Origin: an uncultured Thermanaerothrix sp.
GTDB taxonomy: Bacteria; Chloroflexota; Anaerolineae; Anaerolineales; Anaerolineaceae
NCBI RefSeq assembly: GCF_938028735.1
Contig: NZ_CALIMF010000015.1
Span: 82,118 to 146,117 of the forward strand
Reading direction: 5' to 3'
Length of the DNA stretch: 64,000 nucleotides
Shown: positions 6,700 to 16,073 of the stretch, in pieces
Numbering within the stretch: position 1 is the first letter of the stretch
Layout: every line of letters begins with the position of its first letter
Position numbers and translations under genes: made by a program
Notes under the pieces: generated by a model
Databases searched by the model: none
The model's input: the letters and a program-made list of their open reading frames with translations, nothing else
What the model was told of the DNA's origin: nothing

Positions 6700-9237
6700 T
6701 TATTGGGCTTCTAATAGGACCTGTAGAATGGCTCGGGCTTCAGCTTTGCCGCCACTGCCCTGCTCGGGAGCAGGGCCAACGCAAGCTGGACAGCCGTTCT
6801 TACATGGGCAGCGAGTCACTACTTCATAGGCAGTTTGTAGCCAGGGAACAAAATTTTCAAAGAATTGGGGAGCATATCCTAATCCACCTTGGAAGGTATC
6901 GTAGAACACGATTGTAGGTTGACGTTGACTTAGCGTAGAGTGGGATTCGACAAATGATCCCAAATCGCTGAGATCGCAGAGGATAAAGAGGGGCGCGAGG
7001 TGGTGTAGGAGGTGTCGCAGGGCTGCTAGGCCACTGCGAATCCAGACAGCCCTCTCCAGACGACGATGACAGCGTGGGCAAAGGGTCACGAGGTTTTCAA
7101 GACGGTTGGCTTCCTCGGGGGTTGAAAAACGGCGAAATGGGATACGGTGGTGAACATGAAAGGGTTTCCCGTTTTCCTTTGCACCGCATTGTTGGCAGGT
7201 ATAATGATCCCGTGCACGAGCGCGTTGGCGTTGTTGTTCCCAATTAGGACCGTAGTCGTTAGGGGAATTCGTCCATAGTCCTTGGCTAGCCAAATGTTTC
7301 ACTGTATGTGAATTTAGGCTTATCCAGTACCCTGTTGTTTGAAGCGTCAGAGGGGGTAAATTAAGAGGGACTTGCTCCAGTATTGTGTGGTTGGCCCACT
7401 GACGCTTCTGGTAGCCCTTTACCTGGGTTGAAAGGCTGAGTTCACCACACGCATGGAGACCCCACTTAAAGTTCTGCCATTTCCATGCTTGGTGAGCAGT
7501 AATTTCGGTCTCAAGAAGCGGTTCAGTGTAATAGGCACTTAGGGTTGGAGTAAGCAGGGCTTGCCCTGCGTCCAGATTAAAATCTTCCACGCGGTATGTC
7601 TCTCCCCGGTGCAGGTAGATCGCACCTGGATGCACCATCCAGTAAGCGCTTTCATAATCTATCTCGCCTAGGAGAGCAGTTTGCCGGTGATCTTGTGAGA
7701 TTAACCGGATGGTGGGGTAAGCACTGCCTCGTAAGGAGATCTCACGATGGGGTTGGGTACTGCGCATCCAGATAAAACGGTTAGTGGTTGCAAACAAATG
7801 GCCGTGTTGAGATAAAGCCTCAAGGTAGGGGGCGATTGCATCCCATTCAAGTGAACCAAAGGCTTCACCCTCATGGAAAGGTTTCTCGTAGGTAGCGCAT
7901 TGGAGGTGATGGTACAGGATGACGGGATTATTAGGATTCAGGATGGCTTTCTCAGGGGGACGCTCAAGCACCTCTTCAGGGTGGTAAACAAAGTATTGAT
8001 CAAGGGGGTTGTCTGAAGCGATCAGGACTCCCAGAGCGGCTTGTCCCTTCCGCCCGGCTCGACCGAAGCGCTGATGAAGGGCGGTGACTGATCCAGGGTA
8101 CCCGATTTGGAGGACGGCTTCGACACTTCCGATGTCCACTCCAAGCTCTAGGGCACTGGTGGTTACCACCAAGCGGTTGGATTGCTCGCGCAATCCTTGT
8201 TCAATCCAACGCCGATCTTGAGGTAAATAGCCGCTGCGATAAGCTTCAATGCCTTGGGCTGTGGGCAAGCTTTCTCGCAGGGAGCGCAAAGCGAGCTCCA
8301 CGCCGCGCCGCGAGTTAAGGAAAATCAAAGATTGGTGGTTGTCTTGAAAAAGCTCGTTGGCCAACGCCATTCCTTCGGCAGCAGCGTCGCGGCGTGAACC
8401 TACGGATTCATCCTCGAGGGGTGGATTGTAGAAAACCAGATATCGTTTGGGCTTGGGGGCTGTATCCTGGTGGATAAGGGTAATCGGAGCCTCGATCAAT
8501 GCTTGTGCCAATTCTTGGGGGTTGCCAATGGTGCCTGAAGTCAACAAGAAGATTGGCTTGGAGCCGTATAACGCGGCAATTCGCTTGAGGCGGCGAATGA
8601 GATTTACCACATGCGAGCCGAATGCGCCTCGATATATGTGAGCCTCATCGAGAATGATAAACCTAAGATGAGAGAAGACCTCTTGCCAGTAAGGGTGATA
8701 AGGCAGCATTCCATAATGAAGCATATCCGGGTTAGTGAGGATTAGACGCCCAAATTGCCGGGTTCTTTTACGTTGATATGGAGCAGTATCACCGTCATAG
8801 GTCACAATTTGTTTCCCTAGAGCACAGTGTTCTCGGGAAGGACTGGGTAGAACATCTATTAGAGACTGTAGGAACTGGTATTGGTCTTGGGCCAGGGCTT
8901 TGGTTGGAAAGAGATATAAAGCAGTAGTTGAGGGGTTTTCCAGCCAGGCCTGCAAGACAGGAAGGTGATAACAAAGTGATTTGCCACTACCTACTCCTGC
9001 GTTGACCATGGTGTGGAAACCTGCGCGGGCGTTCTGCCAGGCCATAAGCTGATGAAGATAAAGTTGTTCAATTCCCAGCGCATTCAGTGCCCGGCCCAAG
9101 GCGGGGCTTATCTCTGGTGGCAGTGGCAAGGTTTGCCCTGGTCGAGCGGGCAAGATGACCTGATAGAAAGAAGCACCGGAAATAACGGCGCGGCGTCGCC
9201 ATTCTGCTAGAAGGGACTGCAAGTCAGATTCTTGCAC
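6700..9237 (-). CDS. mrfA: MrfA-like (YprA) DEAH helicase with an inserted HNH nuclease-like domain
   Basis: An 845-residue superfamily 2 helicase. The Walker A motif (NAGVGSGKSLCYH, ~residue 80), the DEAH box (FIILDEAHIYRG) and motif VI (QRFGRAGRKGQ) are intact. The C-terminal end has the cysteine-rich CPCKNGCPACVGP of the DUF1998/MZB zinc module typical of MrfA. Between them, at about residues 667-730, there is a clear HNH module: YTCQQCG, then HVHHRIPF, then NLVTLCPRCHRR, giving two CxxC pairs plus the His-His/Asn/His nuclease pattern. The start is GTG 9237 with GGGAG 7-8 nt upstream. The protein probably unwinds damaged DNA for MrfB; the insertion could add cleavage or DNA binding. Confidence 0.85.
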   Translation of the reverse strand: MQESDLQSLLAEWRRRAVISGASFYQVILPARPGQTLPLPPEISPALGRALNALGIEQLYLHQLMAWQNARAGFHTMVNAGVGSGKSLCYHLPVLQAWLENPSTTALYLFPTKALAQDQYQFLQSLIDVLPSPSREHCALGKQIVTYDGDTAPYQRKRTRQFGRLILTNPDMLHYGMLPYHPYWQEVFSHLRFIILDEAHIYRGAFGSHVVNLIRRLKRIAALYGSKPIFLLTSGTIGNPQELAQALIEAPITLIHQDTAPKPKRYLVFYNPPLEDESVGSRRDAAAEGMALANELFQDNHQSLIFLNSRRGVELALRSLRESLPTAQGIEAYRSGYLPQDRRWIEQGLREQSNRLVVTTSALELGVDIGSVEAVLQIGYPGSVTALHQRFGRAGRKGQAALGVLIASDNPLDQYFVYHPEEVLERPPEKAILNPNNPVILYHHLQCATYEKPFHEGEAFGSLEWDAIAPYLEALSQHGHLFATTNRFIWMRSTQPHREISLRGSAYPTIRLISQDHRQTALLGEIDYESAYWMVHPGAIYLHRGETYRVEDFNLDAGQALLTPTLSAYYTEPLLETEITAHQAWKWQNFKWGLHACGELSLSTQVKGYQKRQWANHTILEQVPLNLPPLTLQTTGYWISLNSHTVKHLASQGLWTNSPNDYGPNWEQQRQRARARDHYTCQQCGAKENGKPFHVHHRIPFRRFSTPEEANRLENLVTLCPRCHRRLERAVWIRSGLAALRHLLHHLAPLFILCDLSDLGSFVESHSTLSQRQPTIVFYDTFQGGLGYAPQFFENFVPWLQTAYEVVTRCPCKNGCPACVGPAPEQGSGGKAEARAILQVLLEAQ

Positions 9238-9271
9238 AAACTTTCTCCCGAAAATAACCCTTGGCCTAAAG

Positions 9272-9300
9272 TTGCCCGGACTTCGCTTTCAGATTATACT
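9272..9300 (+). promoter_or_regulatory. Promoter of the MFS gene, overlapping a minus-strand -10 element
   Basis: TTGCCC (9272-9277) and TATACT (9295-9300) are separated by exactly 17 nt, a good housekeeping promoter ending ~50 nt before the MFS start. On the other strand TATAAT (9293-9298) lies ~55 nt before the mrfA start with only a weak -35 (CTTCCA). The two -10 boxes share four base pairs, so polymerase can probably occupy only one direction at a time. Confidence 0.55.
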
Positions 9301-9351
9301 CTTTACATCCCATGTTGGAAGTTTGAAAAACCCTATGCTTAGGAGCCAGGA

Positions 9352-10683
9352 ATGACTGTAAGGAATCGCTATCGTTGGTTTGTCTTGGCAGTCTTTTTTG
9401 CGTTCATGCTCTTGCATCAGGCAGATAAACTTCTCATTGGTCCATTAACCACACCCATCATGGAATATTTCGGTATTAATGAGGCCCAAATGGGTGTCGT
9501 TTTTTCAGGGGCTTTGCTGGTGGGTGGGATCTTCTATCCCTTGTGGGGCTATTTATACGACCGATATGCACGTTCGAAGTTACTGGCTTTGGCCTCTTTA
9601 ATATGGGGAGCAACGACCTGGCTGAGTGCGTTAGCCAGAACCTTTCCGGTCTTTGTGGTCACCCGTGCCTCGACTGGGATTGACGATGCCAGTTATCCTG
9701 GGCTTTACAGCCTGATCTCTGATTACTTTCCCCCTAAGATCCGGGGAAAGATTTACGGCGTTTTGCAAATTACGGCCCCTTTGGGCTATATTACTGGTAC
9801 AGTATTGGCGCTTACATTGGTTGCGCGTTGGCATTGGCAAGGCGTTTTCTACTTTACGGGCTCTTTGGGGATTTTGCTAGCCATCGTTATATTTTTGGGA
9901 GTCAAAGAGATGCCACGTGGGGGAGCCGAACCGGAGTTTGAGGGATTGGAGCAGATCAGCGCGTACCGATTTGATTGGAAAACTGCCCTGGGGCTGTTTA
10001 AGAAGCGCAGTTTATTATTTCTTTTTGCACAGGGATTTTTTGGAGTCTTCCCCTGGCAGGTCATTACTTTCTGGTTTTTCCGGTACTTAGAGACAGAGAG
10101 GGGGTTTTCGTCCAACGAGGTGCTGATTACAATGGTAGCCGCTGTGCTCTTCCTGGCGGCGGGTTATCCTATAGGAGGGGCATTAGGGGATTTCTTATTC
10201 AAGCGAACATCACGGGGGCGGCTGATCGTTAGTGCATTTGGAGTTATTACTGGGGCGTTGTTGCTTTGGTTTACGATCAATGTGCCTTTGGAGCAGAAGA
10301 CGTTCTTCACGGGCATGCTCTGTCTAACCGCAATTTTCATCCCCTTTGCTTCACCCAACGTGCTTTCAACCGTTTATGATGTTACATTGCCTGAAGTGCG
10401 CAGCACAGCGAACTCAGTGCAGAACTTGATCGAGCAGGGAGGCTCGGCGGTGGCACCGGCAATTGCCGGGCTGATTGCGGTCAATGGATCTTTACGAGAG
10501 GCAATTCTCATCATTTGTATCGGAGCATGGTTGTTGTGCTTCTTTTTCTTCTTGTTTGCCATTTACTTCCTACCCAGGGATATTCATGCCTTGCGCGCTG
10601 AGCTGAAAGAGCGGGCTGAGCAGGAACGCGCTCGCCAGACTTTGCAGACGGCGACCCTCCCAACTCCGGAGTACAGAGCATGA
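9352..10683 (+). CDS. MFS transporter
   Basis: A 443-residue major facilitator protein with about 12 hydrophobic segments. The loop between segments 2 and 3 carries the family signature in the form GYLYDRYARSKLL; an RASTGIDDASYPGLYSLISDYFP segment follows in TM4-5. A cytoplasmic loop of ~50 residues separates the two six-helix halves. The arrangement resembles organic anion or spinster-type transporters, but substrate cannot be inferred. AGGAG lies 6 nt before ATG 9352. The stop codon overlaps the ATG of the prepilin peptidase gene (ATGA), so the two are translated from one message. The C-terminus is a charged cytoplasmic helix. Confidence 0.85.
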   Translation: MTVRNRYRWFVLAVFFAFMLLHQADKLLIGPLTTPIMEYFGINEAQMGVVFSGALLVGGIFYPLWGYLYDRYARSKLLALASLIWGATTWLSALARTFPVFVVTRASTGIDDASYPGLYSLISDYFPPKIRGKIYGVLQITAPLGYITGTVLALTLVARWHWQGVFYFTGSLGILLAIVIFLGVKEMPRGGAEPEFEGLEQISAYRFDWKTALGLFKKRSLLFLFAQGFFGVFPWQVITFWFFRYLETERGFSSNEVLITMVAAVLFLAAGYPIGGALGDFLFKRTSRGRLIVSAFGVITGALLLWFTINVPLEQKTFFTGMLCLTAIFIPFASPNVLSTVYDVTLPEVRSTANSVQNLIEQGGSAVAPAIAGLIAVNGSLREAILIICIGAWLLCFFFFLFAIYFLPRDIHALRAELKERAEQERARQTLQTATLPTPEYRA

Positions 10684-11441
10684 GCGGGTTTTCGTTGGCA
10701 GTAACATTGGTCGCTGTGTTGCTTTTGGGTTATGGGATGGGTGTGGTGGTCAATTACTTTGCTGATGTCCTCCCGCAGACTCGGCGCCTCAGTCCGGTGC
10801 GTTGCTTGCACTGCCAAAACCCTTACCCCTTGCTTCAGTATATTTTGTTGCGTCCCTGTTTAGAGTGTGGAACGCGGCGTTCGCTTCGGGCTCGCGTCGT
10901 CCAGGGAATTCTCCCCCTCCTGACCTTGGCTTTGTGGGTGTGGCCACCTCCTGGTCGAGTTCCCATTTCTGTGGCGTGGGGGTTGTTGCTTTTCTTTAGT
11001 GTGGTGTTTGTTATTGATTGGGAGTATCGGGTGGTGTTGTATCAGGTTAGTGGCGTTGGGGCGCTTCTAGGAGCAGGAATTGGTGCATGGCTTAACGGTT
11101 GGCAAACCACTTTTTTAGGAGGCGGGCTTGGGTTTGGGATCATGCTCGCTTTATACTACCTGGGTGAACTTTTTGTGCGCTGGGCGGCGCACAGGCGCGG
11201 ACTTGAGACGGATGAAGTGGCGCTGGGTTTTGGGGACGTGACTCTAAGCGGGGTGCTGGGATTGATGTTAGGGTGGCCTCGTATAGGCATTGGTTTGCTC
11301 TTTGCCATCCTGCTAGGAGGCATTGTGAGCGGTCTCTATCTCGTAGGGTTATTGGTGAGCAAGCGCTATCAGCCTTTTGCTGCGCTACCTTACACACCCT
11401 TTCTACTTGTGGCTGCTGCGATTTTGATGTACCTGGCGTAG
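10680..11441 (+). CDS. Prepilin peptidase (A24 family, PilD/ComC-like)
   Basis: A 253-residue polytopic membrane protein. The N-terminal part has one hydrophobic helix, then a cytosolic loop with two CxxC pairs (RCLHCQN, CLECGTR) typical of the zinc-containing PilD type. The catalytic aspartates are visible as VIDWEYR and in the signature LGFGDVTLSGVLGLMLGWP. It would cleave and possibly N-methylate type IV pilin-like leader peptides. No pilin genes lie nearby; the coupling to an MFS gene is probably incidental. Length matches the family. Confidence 0.85.
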   Translation: MSGFSLAVTLVAVLLLGYGMGVVVNYFADVLPQTRRLSPVRCLHCQNPYPLLQYILLRPCLECGTRRSLRARVVQGILPLLTLALWVWPPPGRVPISVAWGLLLFFSVVFVIDWEYRVVLYQVSGVGALLGAGIGAWLNGWQTTFLGGGLGFGIMLALYYLGELFVRWAAHRRGLETDEVALGFGDVTLSGVLGLMLGWPRIGIGLLFAILLGGIVSGLYLVGLLVSKRYQPFAALPYTPFLLVAAAILMYLA

Positions 11442-11953
11442 GCGAGCAGTACCAATTTGCAAGGCAATCTATCCATATTGAGTTAAGCAAGGTTCTCTTC
11501 CGCTAGCACGTCAATCCGTCCAGCAGCGTTAGGTCTTGCCGCAAGATGCGGTGATACAGACGATACCTCCTAATGGCGCGCGCCGTCTATAGACCGCTCT
11601 AACAGCGCCTTGCCGCCTGGGGGCTTCTTTGCCTTATAAAAGTATCTGGCTGGTAAAGGAGAAACCGGGCCAATCTTGGCTGGTGGCCGATGAACGCACT
11701 GCCAGCGCCGGCTGCCCGATCCGGCGCTACTAATCCAAAACTGTTGTGCAGCTTCGGGCGGGATCGGTGCGGCATGGAATGCACGGCTTACTGCTATTGC
11801 CCGGTTTTGAGGCTTCTTTGTCTCATTGCCCCAACTCGCGTCCGAAGGCGCTTTTCTCACTAAGTGGGGTGCGGGTTTAGGGGCACATTTTTTACATCAC
11901 TACAAGACTCAGATAGCATTTCACTCAGTGGCAGCAGGCGCCTTGCATCCTTC
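11442..11953. other. Gene-poor gap, possibly containing a decayed gene
   Basis: No intact gene is convincing here. On the minus strand, short protein-like stretches occur in different frames: one around 11570-11860 contains RSIDGARH, and an adjacent frame near 11500-11580 reads RRYRLYHRILRQDLTLLDG before a stop. Moving between them requires a frameshift and crosses stops, as expected for a decayed coding sequence. I cannot name the family, and no terminal inverted repeats are visible. Confidence 0.3.
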
Positions 11954-13546
11954 TCAAGAGGGCGGAACTGCTATTGGCAAAGCCCCTGTAATCGCCTCAA
12001 AATTGGTGTGGAATTGCTTGGCCAGGGCACGGGCTTGCTGATCGTAGGCCAGAGGATCATCCCACGTCTGTCGGGGTTGGAGTAACCTTTCGGGTACACC
12101 CGGGCTCGTTTCAGGTATCCACAACCCAAAAATTGGATCCTGGTGGTAAGGAACATTGTCCAGTGCATGAGATAGCACTGCATGAACCATGGCCCGGGTG
12201 TAGGGCAGTGGAATACGTGTTCCTACACCATAGGGTCCACCTGTCCAGCCTGTGTTAATCAACCACACCTGCGTCTTGTGCTGCTGGATCTTTTCCTTAA
12301 ACATTCGACCATAAACGACTGGGTGCAGCGGCAGGAAAGGAGCGCCAAAGCATGCCGAAAAGGTCGCCTGGGGTTCACGTCCTAGCCCAGTCTCTGTCCC
12401 TGCAAGTTTGGCTGTGTAACCAGTAAGGAAGTAGAAGAGCGCCTGATCGGGGGTTAGACGCGCAAGCGGTGGAAGCACCCCAAAGGCGTCTGCGCTCAGG
12501 AAAAAGATGTGCTGGGGATGCCCGCCGCGTCCCTCTCTCAAGGCATGTGGGATGAACTCTAGTGGGTAGGCGGCGCGGGTGTTTTCGGTGATGGTATCGG
12601 CCTCAAAATCTACGGTGCGGGAGTCAAGGTCAAGAATGACATTCTCCAGTACAGTCCCAAAACGATGTACAGCAGACCAGATTAGGGGTTCGAGTTGAGC
12701 GTTTAAGCGAATCGTTTTCGCATAACAACCGCCCTCAAAATTGAAAATGCCATCCTCGCCCCAGCCATGCTCATCATCGCCGATAAGATGGCGCTCTGGG
12801 TCGGAAGAGAGCGTGGTCTTCCCAGTACCGCTCAACCCAAAAAACAGGGCTGCATCCCCATGGGGCCCCATGTTGGCAGAACAGTGCATCGGTAACACAT
12901 GTTGTTGGGGAAGCAGATAGTTCATAACCGTGAACATGGCCTTTTTGATCTCCCCTGCGTAGGCGGTGCCACCGATAAGCACCAAGCGGCGCACAAAATC
13001 TATGGCAATAACGGTTTCAGAACGCGTGCCGTCCTCGGCAGGATTGGCGCGAAAGGATGGCGCGTGGATCAGGGTGAAGGCTGGGTCTTGATGGGGAGAG
13101 GCCGGGGTCTCCTCGCGGATGAACAGATTACGCGCAAAAAGGCTGTGCCAGGCCTTCTCAGTGATAATGCGCACTGGCAAGCGATAGTCAGGATGATTGC
13201 CAATCCAAACATCTTGTATATATATTGGACGGAGCTGGAAGAAAGTGGCAAACTTCTGGTGCAAGCGCGCGAAGTGCTCCGGCGAAATTGGGGAGTTGAT
13301 AGGCCCCCACCAAATATCGTCGTGCGCAGAATAAGCCACTATAAATTTATCCCGTGGGGCCCGACCGGTGTGCTTGCCTGTATGGACCACGACAGCCCCA
13401 TGATGGGAAAGCCAGCCTTCTCTGTTGCGGATGACCTCTTCCACGAGTTGGGCCGTTGTGTAATTCCATCGCACTTCACCCAAGTTATACAGTCCTTGAG
13501 CCTCCAAACTATTCAGGATGGACAAGTTGGTTGGATGTTTCACCAA
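11954..13546 (-). CDS. pckA: Phosphoenolpyruvate carboxykinase (ATP)
   Basis: A 530-residue ATP-type PEP carboxykinase, the usual length, converting oxaloacetate + ATP to PEP + CO2 + ADP. The kinase-1a P-loop reads FFGLSGTGKTTLSSD (~residue 230-244), followed by the metal-binding LIGDDEHGWGEDGIFNFEGGCYAK. The active-site segment RTGRAPRDKF appears early as HTGRAPRDKFIV. The start is either TTG 13546 or the adjacent GTG 13543, both served by GAGGAG 8-11 nt upstream. The gene is 28 nt downstream of the large lipoprotein gene, so it may be read from an upstream promoter. Confidence 0.95.
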   Translation of the reverse strand: MVKHPTNLSILNSLEAQGLYNLGEVRWNYTTAQLVEEVIRNREGWLSHHGAVVVHTGKHTGRAPRDKFIVAYSAHDDIWWGPINSPISPEHFARLHQKFATFFQLRPIYIQDVWIGNHPDYRLPVRIITEKAWHSLFARNLFIREETPASPHQDPAFTLIHAPSFRANPAEDGTRSETVIAIDFVRRLVLIGGTAYAGEIKKAMFTVMNYLLPQQHVLPMHCSANMGPHGDAALFFGLSGTGKTTLSSDPERHLIGDDEHGWGEDGIFNFEGGCYAKTIRLNAQLEPLIWSAVHRFGTVLENVILDLDSRTVDFEADTITENTRAAYPLEFIPHALREGRGGHPQHIFFLSADAFGVLPPLARLTPDQALFYFLTGYTAKLAGTETGLGREPQATFSACFGAPFLPLHPVVYGRMFKEKIQQHKTQVWLINTGWTGGPYGVGTRIPLPYTRAMVHAVLSHALDNVPYHQDPIFGLWIPETSPGVPERLLQPRQTWDDPLAYDQQARALAKQFHTNFEAITGALPIAVPPS

Positions 13547-13574
13547 AGGTTTTTCTCCTCAAATTATGTTTGGA

Positions 13575-16004
13575 CTAGGGGGAAACATTTGTCCAAGCCT
13601 GGAACCAGGCGTTTAGTACAACGGCAGCGGGCTTGCCTCGCACAGAAGGGCTAACATCAGTTGTGTCAACGGCTGGCTGGTAACCGCGGGCGACAAGGCC
13701 ACTAATCCATGGACGCGTGTTGACCGCTGCCGCAATGGCTTGATAAAGCCGCGCTTGCCGATCAAGATCGGGGGATTGCCCGAGGATAGATCCGTTCCAG
13801 ATCAGGCGCTCGAAAGTCAAACATCCCTCCTGAGACGTTACGCACCCACTCTGGATGGATTGGGCGCTGGGATAGTTGAGACCAATCCATATGGGCTTCC
13901 CAATTTGTTGGGAGAAAGGTAAGAGCAAGGTGTCCAGGTACTCACCCAGAGCTGCAGTGAGCTGTGTGTCATCCAGGGCGCCATCCGTGGGCAGCGTTGA
14001 GGCTAAAACATATACTCCATCCATTTGATCCACCCAGGCGGGATGGTTCTGAATTTGCTCCTCAGTGATGGCCCAAATGAGTAACCCGGGGAATTTCTGG
14101 CGGATTGTCCCAATCAAGTCACGCCAGGCTTCCTCATGATCGCTGAGGAAGTTATCTGATTCCGGCCCACCCAGAATCAGTGCTTGAGCGCGGGTTTGCA
14201 TAGCTTTATCTGCCATGTGGAGGATAAAGCGGTGGTATTCGGCCAGCCAAGCGTCTGTACTGCCCGGGTTGTTGCTGAGAGCTTGGGTAATGGCAAAGGG
14301 GTTGATGCGGGGATATAATGCAACATTTAGACCCTGCTGTTGGGCATTGGAAACGAGTGCACTTAGATCTGCACCACTTATGTCGTTGGCGGGCATATAT
14401 TCCAGATGAGGTAGAGTGATCGAGGTCAATGACCAGGTAGGGCTCAGAATGACCCAAGTAGCGCTCAGTTCACGGATGCTCTTAAGTGTGGCGGGAAGGT
14501 GAGGGAAACTTATGGGGGAAACATGGGGGGCAAGCTCAACAGCCGCAACAAACGAAGACCGCCATGCAGCATTTTCGGTCGAGGGGGGTGAATAAGTCCA
14601 AGGAATCAGATTGCTCCATCGCTCAACCTGGTGAGTGATTGTATTGCCCCCTTCTGCTGAAATGAGGGGAAGTCCTGCGGCCGTATTGCCTGCCGTCGAA
14701 AGATCATCGGCTAGACCACACTGTTCATTGCGGCAGACGCGATAACTCACATTGCCCAGAGCGCGTTGCGGACTATAAAAGACATACAACCACTGCTGAT
14801 TTCCTAGTGGCCACATTGGAATAGCCGGTGTCCACGCATATAAACGGAACTGGATGGACACTCGTTCACCTTCCGGAGTTTCAGCGGGGGTCTTAATGTA
14901 GAGCGTAAGCGGATTTGTCTCCGAACCGTCCATACGCCAGGTTTCGATCTGGTCGTTGATAGTGATATCATGGTCAGGCACAATTAGCTGACGGACCTTG
15001 AAACTGCCATCGGCCGCATGTTCGGCATTCCAGAAACCATCTCCCAGCGTGTATTTATAACGCAGGTCGGTGCCTTCAGGTAAGCTGAGGGTAAAGGTGT
15101 AACGCCCATCATCAAGCAGAGAAAGGAGAGGGGCACGGGAAGCTAGAACACTCAATCCACCTTCTAGATCGGCGAAAGTATTGCCAAGGCTACGAAGATT
15201 GCCGACGATTCGCATGGGTAAACCACGAATATGTTCGGGGGGTGGTTGTACTACAAAGGTGACGTTGACTAACCGAGCTGGCTGAAGAGCAATCTGCGCT
15301 GGGGTCACAGCGTTAGTGGCGATGACTGCCTCTTGCTGAAAAGCATGATACGATCCTTCAATAGGGAGGACCACTAAGTTGTGTTTTCCATTGGGCAGGT
15401 TTTCTAAGGTAAACGTACCATCTGAGGCGGTGTATGTTTGAATACCAGCCATGCACACCAGTGCATCCGCTATAGGCGTATGCGTTGTTGCATCGAACAC
15501 CTGACCAACCAATCTACCACTTTCTGTGACTGGGTTACTGCCCTGCCAAGCAACAACGCGGTCCTCAATGATTGCCGGGGCGCGTGCTACCGCCAGACGG
15601 TAACGCACAGGTTGTCCATAAGGATTACGCTCAATTTGGGGGATGATCTCCTGGTGTAGGTAACGGTAACGTATCACACTTCCCGCAGGAAACCCTAATT
15701 CTAAGGCATAAAAATGCTCTCCTATGGGCTTCATTGTGTGCCGCTGGGAGTTCAACGCTGTGCCTGTGACTTCGTCCACGACTTCTAAAATGACATCCCC
15801 GCTGGAGGTGGTGGCGGGGACGGTAACTTGAAAGGTAATAGGGACAAGAGGTGGGGCGGTTAGGGCAGAAGTAGATGAGGTGGGGGTGGGTTGAGAGAAG
15901 GTGAAGGTCTGACAGGCAGTTAATAAGCTTAATACAGCCACCAGGGTGAGCCCAACGTAAAGACGATGGAAAGAGTGGCGCTTGCGGAAGAAACGATGGC
16001 TCAT
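13575..16004 (-). CDS. Secreted lipoprotein with carbohydrate-binding-like modules and a glycosidase-like barrel
   Basis: About 809 residues. The N-terminus has positive residues, a hydrophobic stretch and a lipobox LLTAC, then a Ser/Thr/Pro linker, so it is exported and lipid-anchored. Next come starch-binding-like modules (FPAGSVIRYRYLHQE; later LRYKYTLGDGFWNAEHAADG), separated by a carboxypeptidase-regulatory-like module (GQVFDATTHTPIADALVCMAG). The C-terminal ~330 residues look like a TIM-barrel glycoside hydrolase-like domain (ATWVILSPTWSL, NVALYPRINPF, KPIWIGLNYPS). I cannot assign a family or confirm catalytic acids. ATG 16004 has AGAAGGA 9 nt upstream. It follows nusB and precedes pckA. 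Confidence 0.6.
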   Translation of the reverse strand: MSHRFFRKRHSFHRLYVGLTLVAVLSLLTACQTFTFSQPTPTSSTSALTAPPLVPITFQVTVPATTSSGDVILEVVDEVTGTALNSQRHTMKPIGEHFYALELGFPAGSVIRYRYLHQEIIPQIERNPYGQPVRYRLAVARAPAIIEDRVVAWQGSNPVTESGRLVGQVFDATTHTPIADALVCMAGIQTYTASDGTFTLENLPNGKHNLVVLPIEGSYHAFQQEAVIATNAVTPAQIALQPARLVNVTFVVQPPPEHIRGLPMRIVGNLRSLGNTFADLEGGLSVLASRAPLLSLLDDGRYTFTLSLPEGTDLRYKYTLGDGFWNAEHAADGSFKVRQLIVPDHDITINDQIETWRMDGSETNPLTLYIKTPAETPEGERVSIQFRLYAWTPAIPMWPLGNQQWLYVFYSPQRALGNVSYRVCRNEQCGLADDLSTAGNTAAGLPLISAEGGNTITHQVERWSNLIPWTYSPPSTENAAWRSSFVAAVELAPHVSPISFPHLPATLKSIRELSATWVILSPTWSLTSITLPHLEYMPANDISGADLSALVSNAQQQGLNVALYPRINPFAITQALSNNPGSTDAWLAEYHRFILHMADKAMQTRAQALILGGPESDNFLSDHEEAWRDLIGTIRQKFPGLLIWAITEEQIQNHPAWVDQMDGVYVLASTLPTDGALDDTQLTAALGEYLDTLLLPFSQQIGKPIWIGLNYPSAQSIQSGCVTSQEGCLTFERLIWNGSILGQSPDLDRQARLYQAIAAAVNTRPWISGLVARGYQPAVDTTDVSPSVRGKPAAVVLNAWFQAWTNVSP

Positions 16005-16073
16005 GAGAATTATTCCTTCTAAAAACAAAATTATGGACAAGCAAGACCTGAGTTCACGCCTGCGTTTCTTGAT

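Noticed and set aside
12899..13654. A 251-codon open frame on the plus strand opposite pckA
   Set aside because: It is antisense to a well-conserved PEP carboxykinase, shows no family motifs and extends into the neighbouring gene's antisense; a shadow frame.
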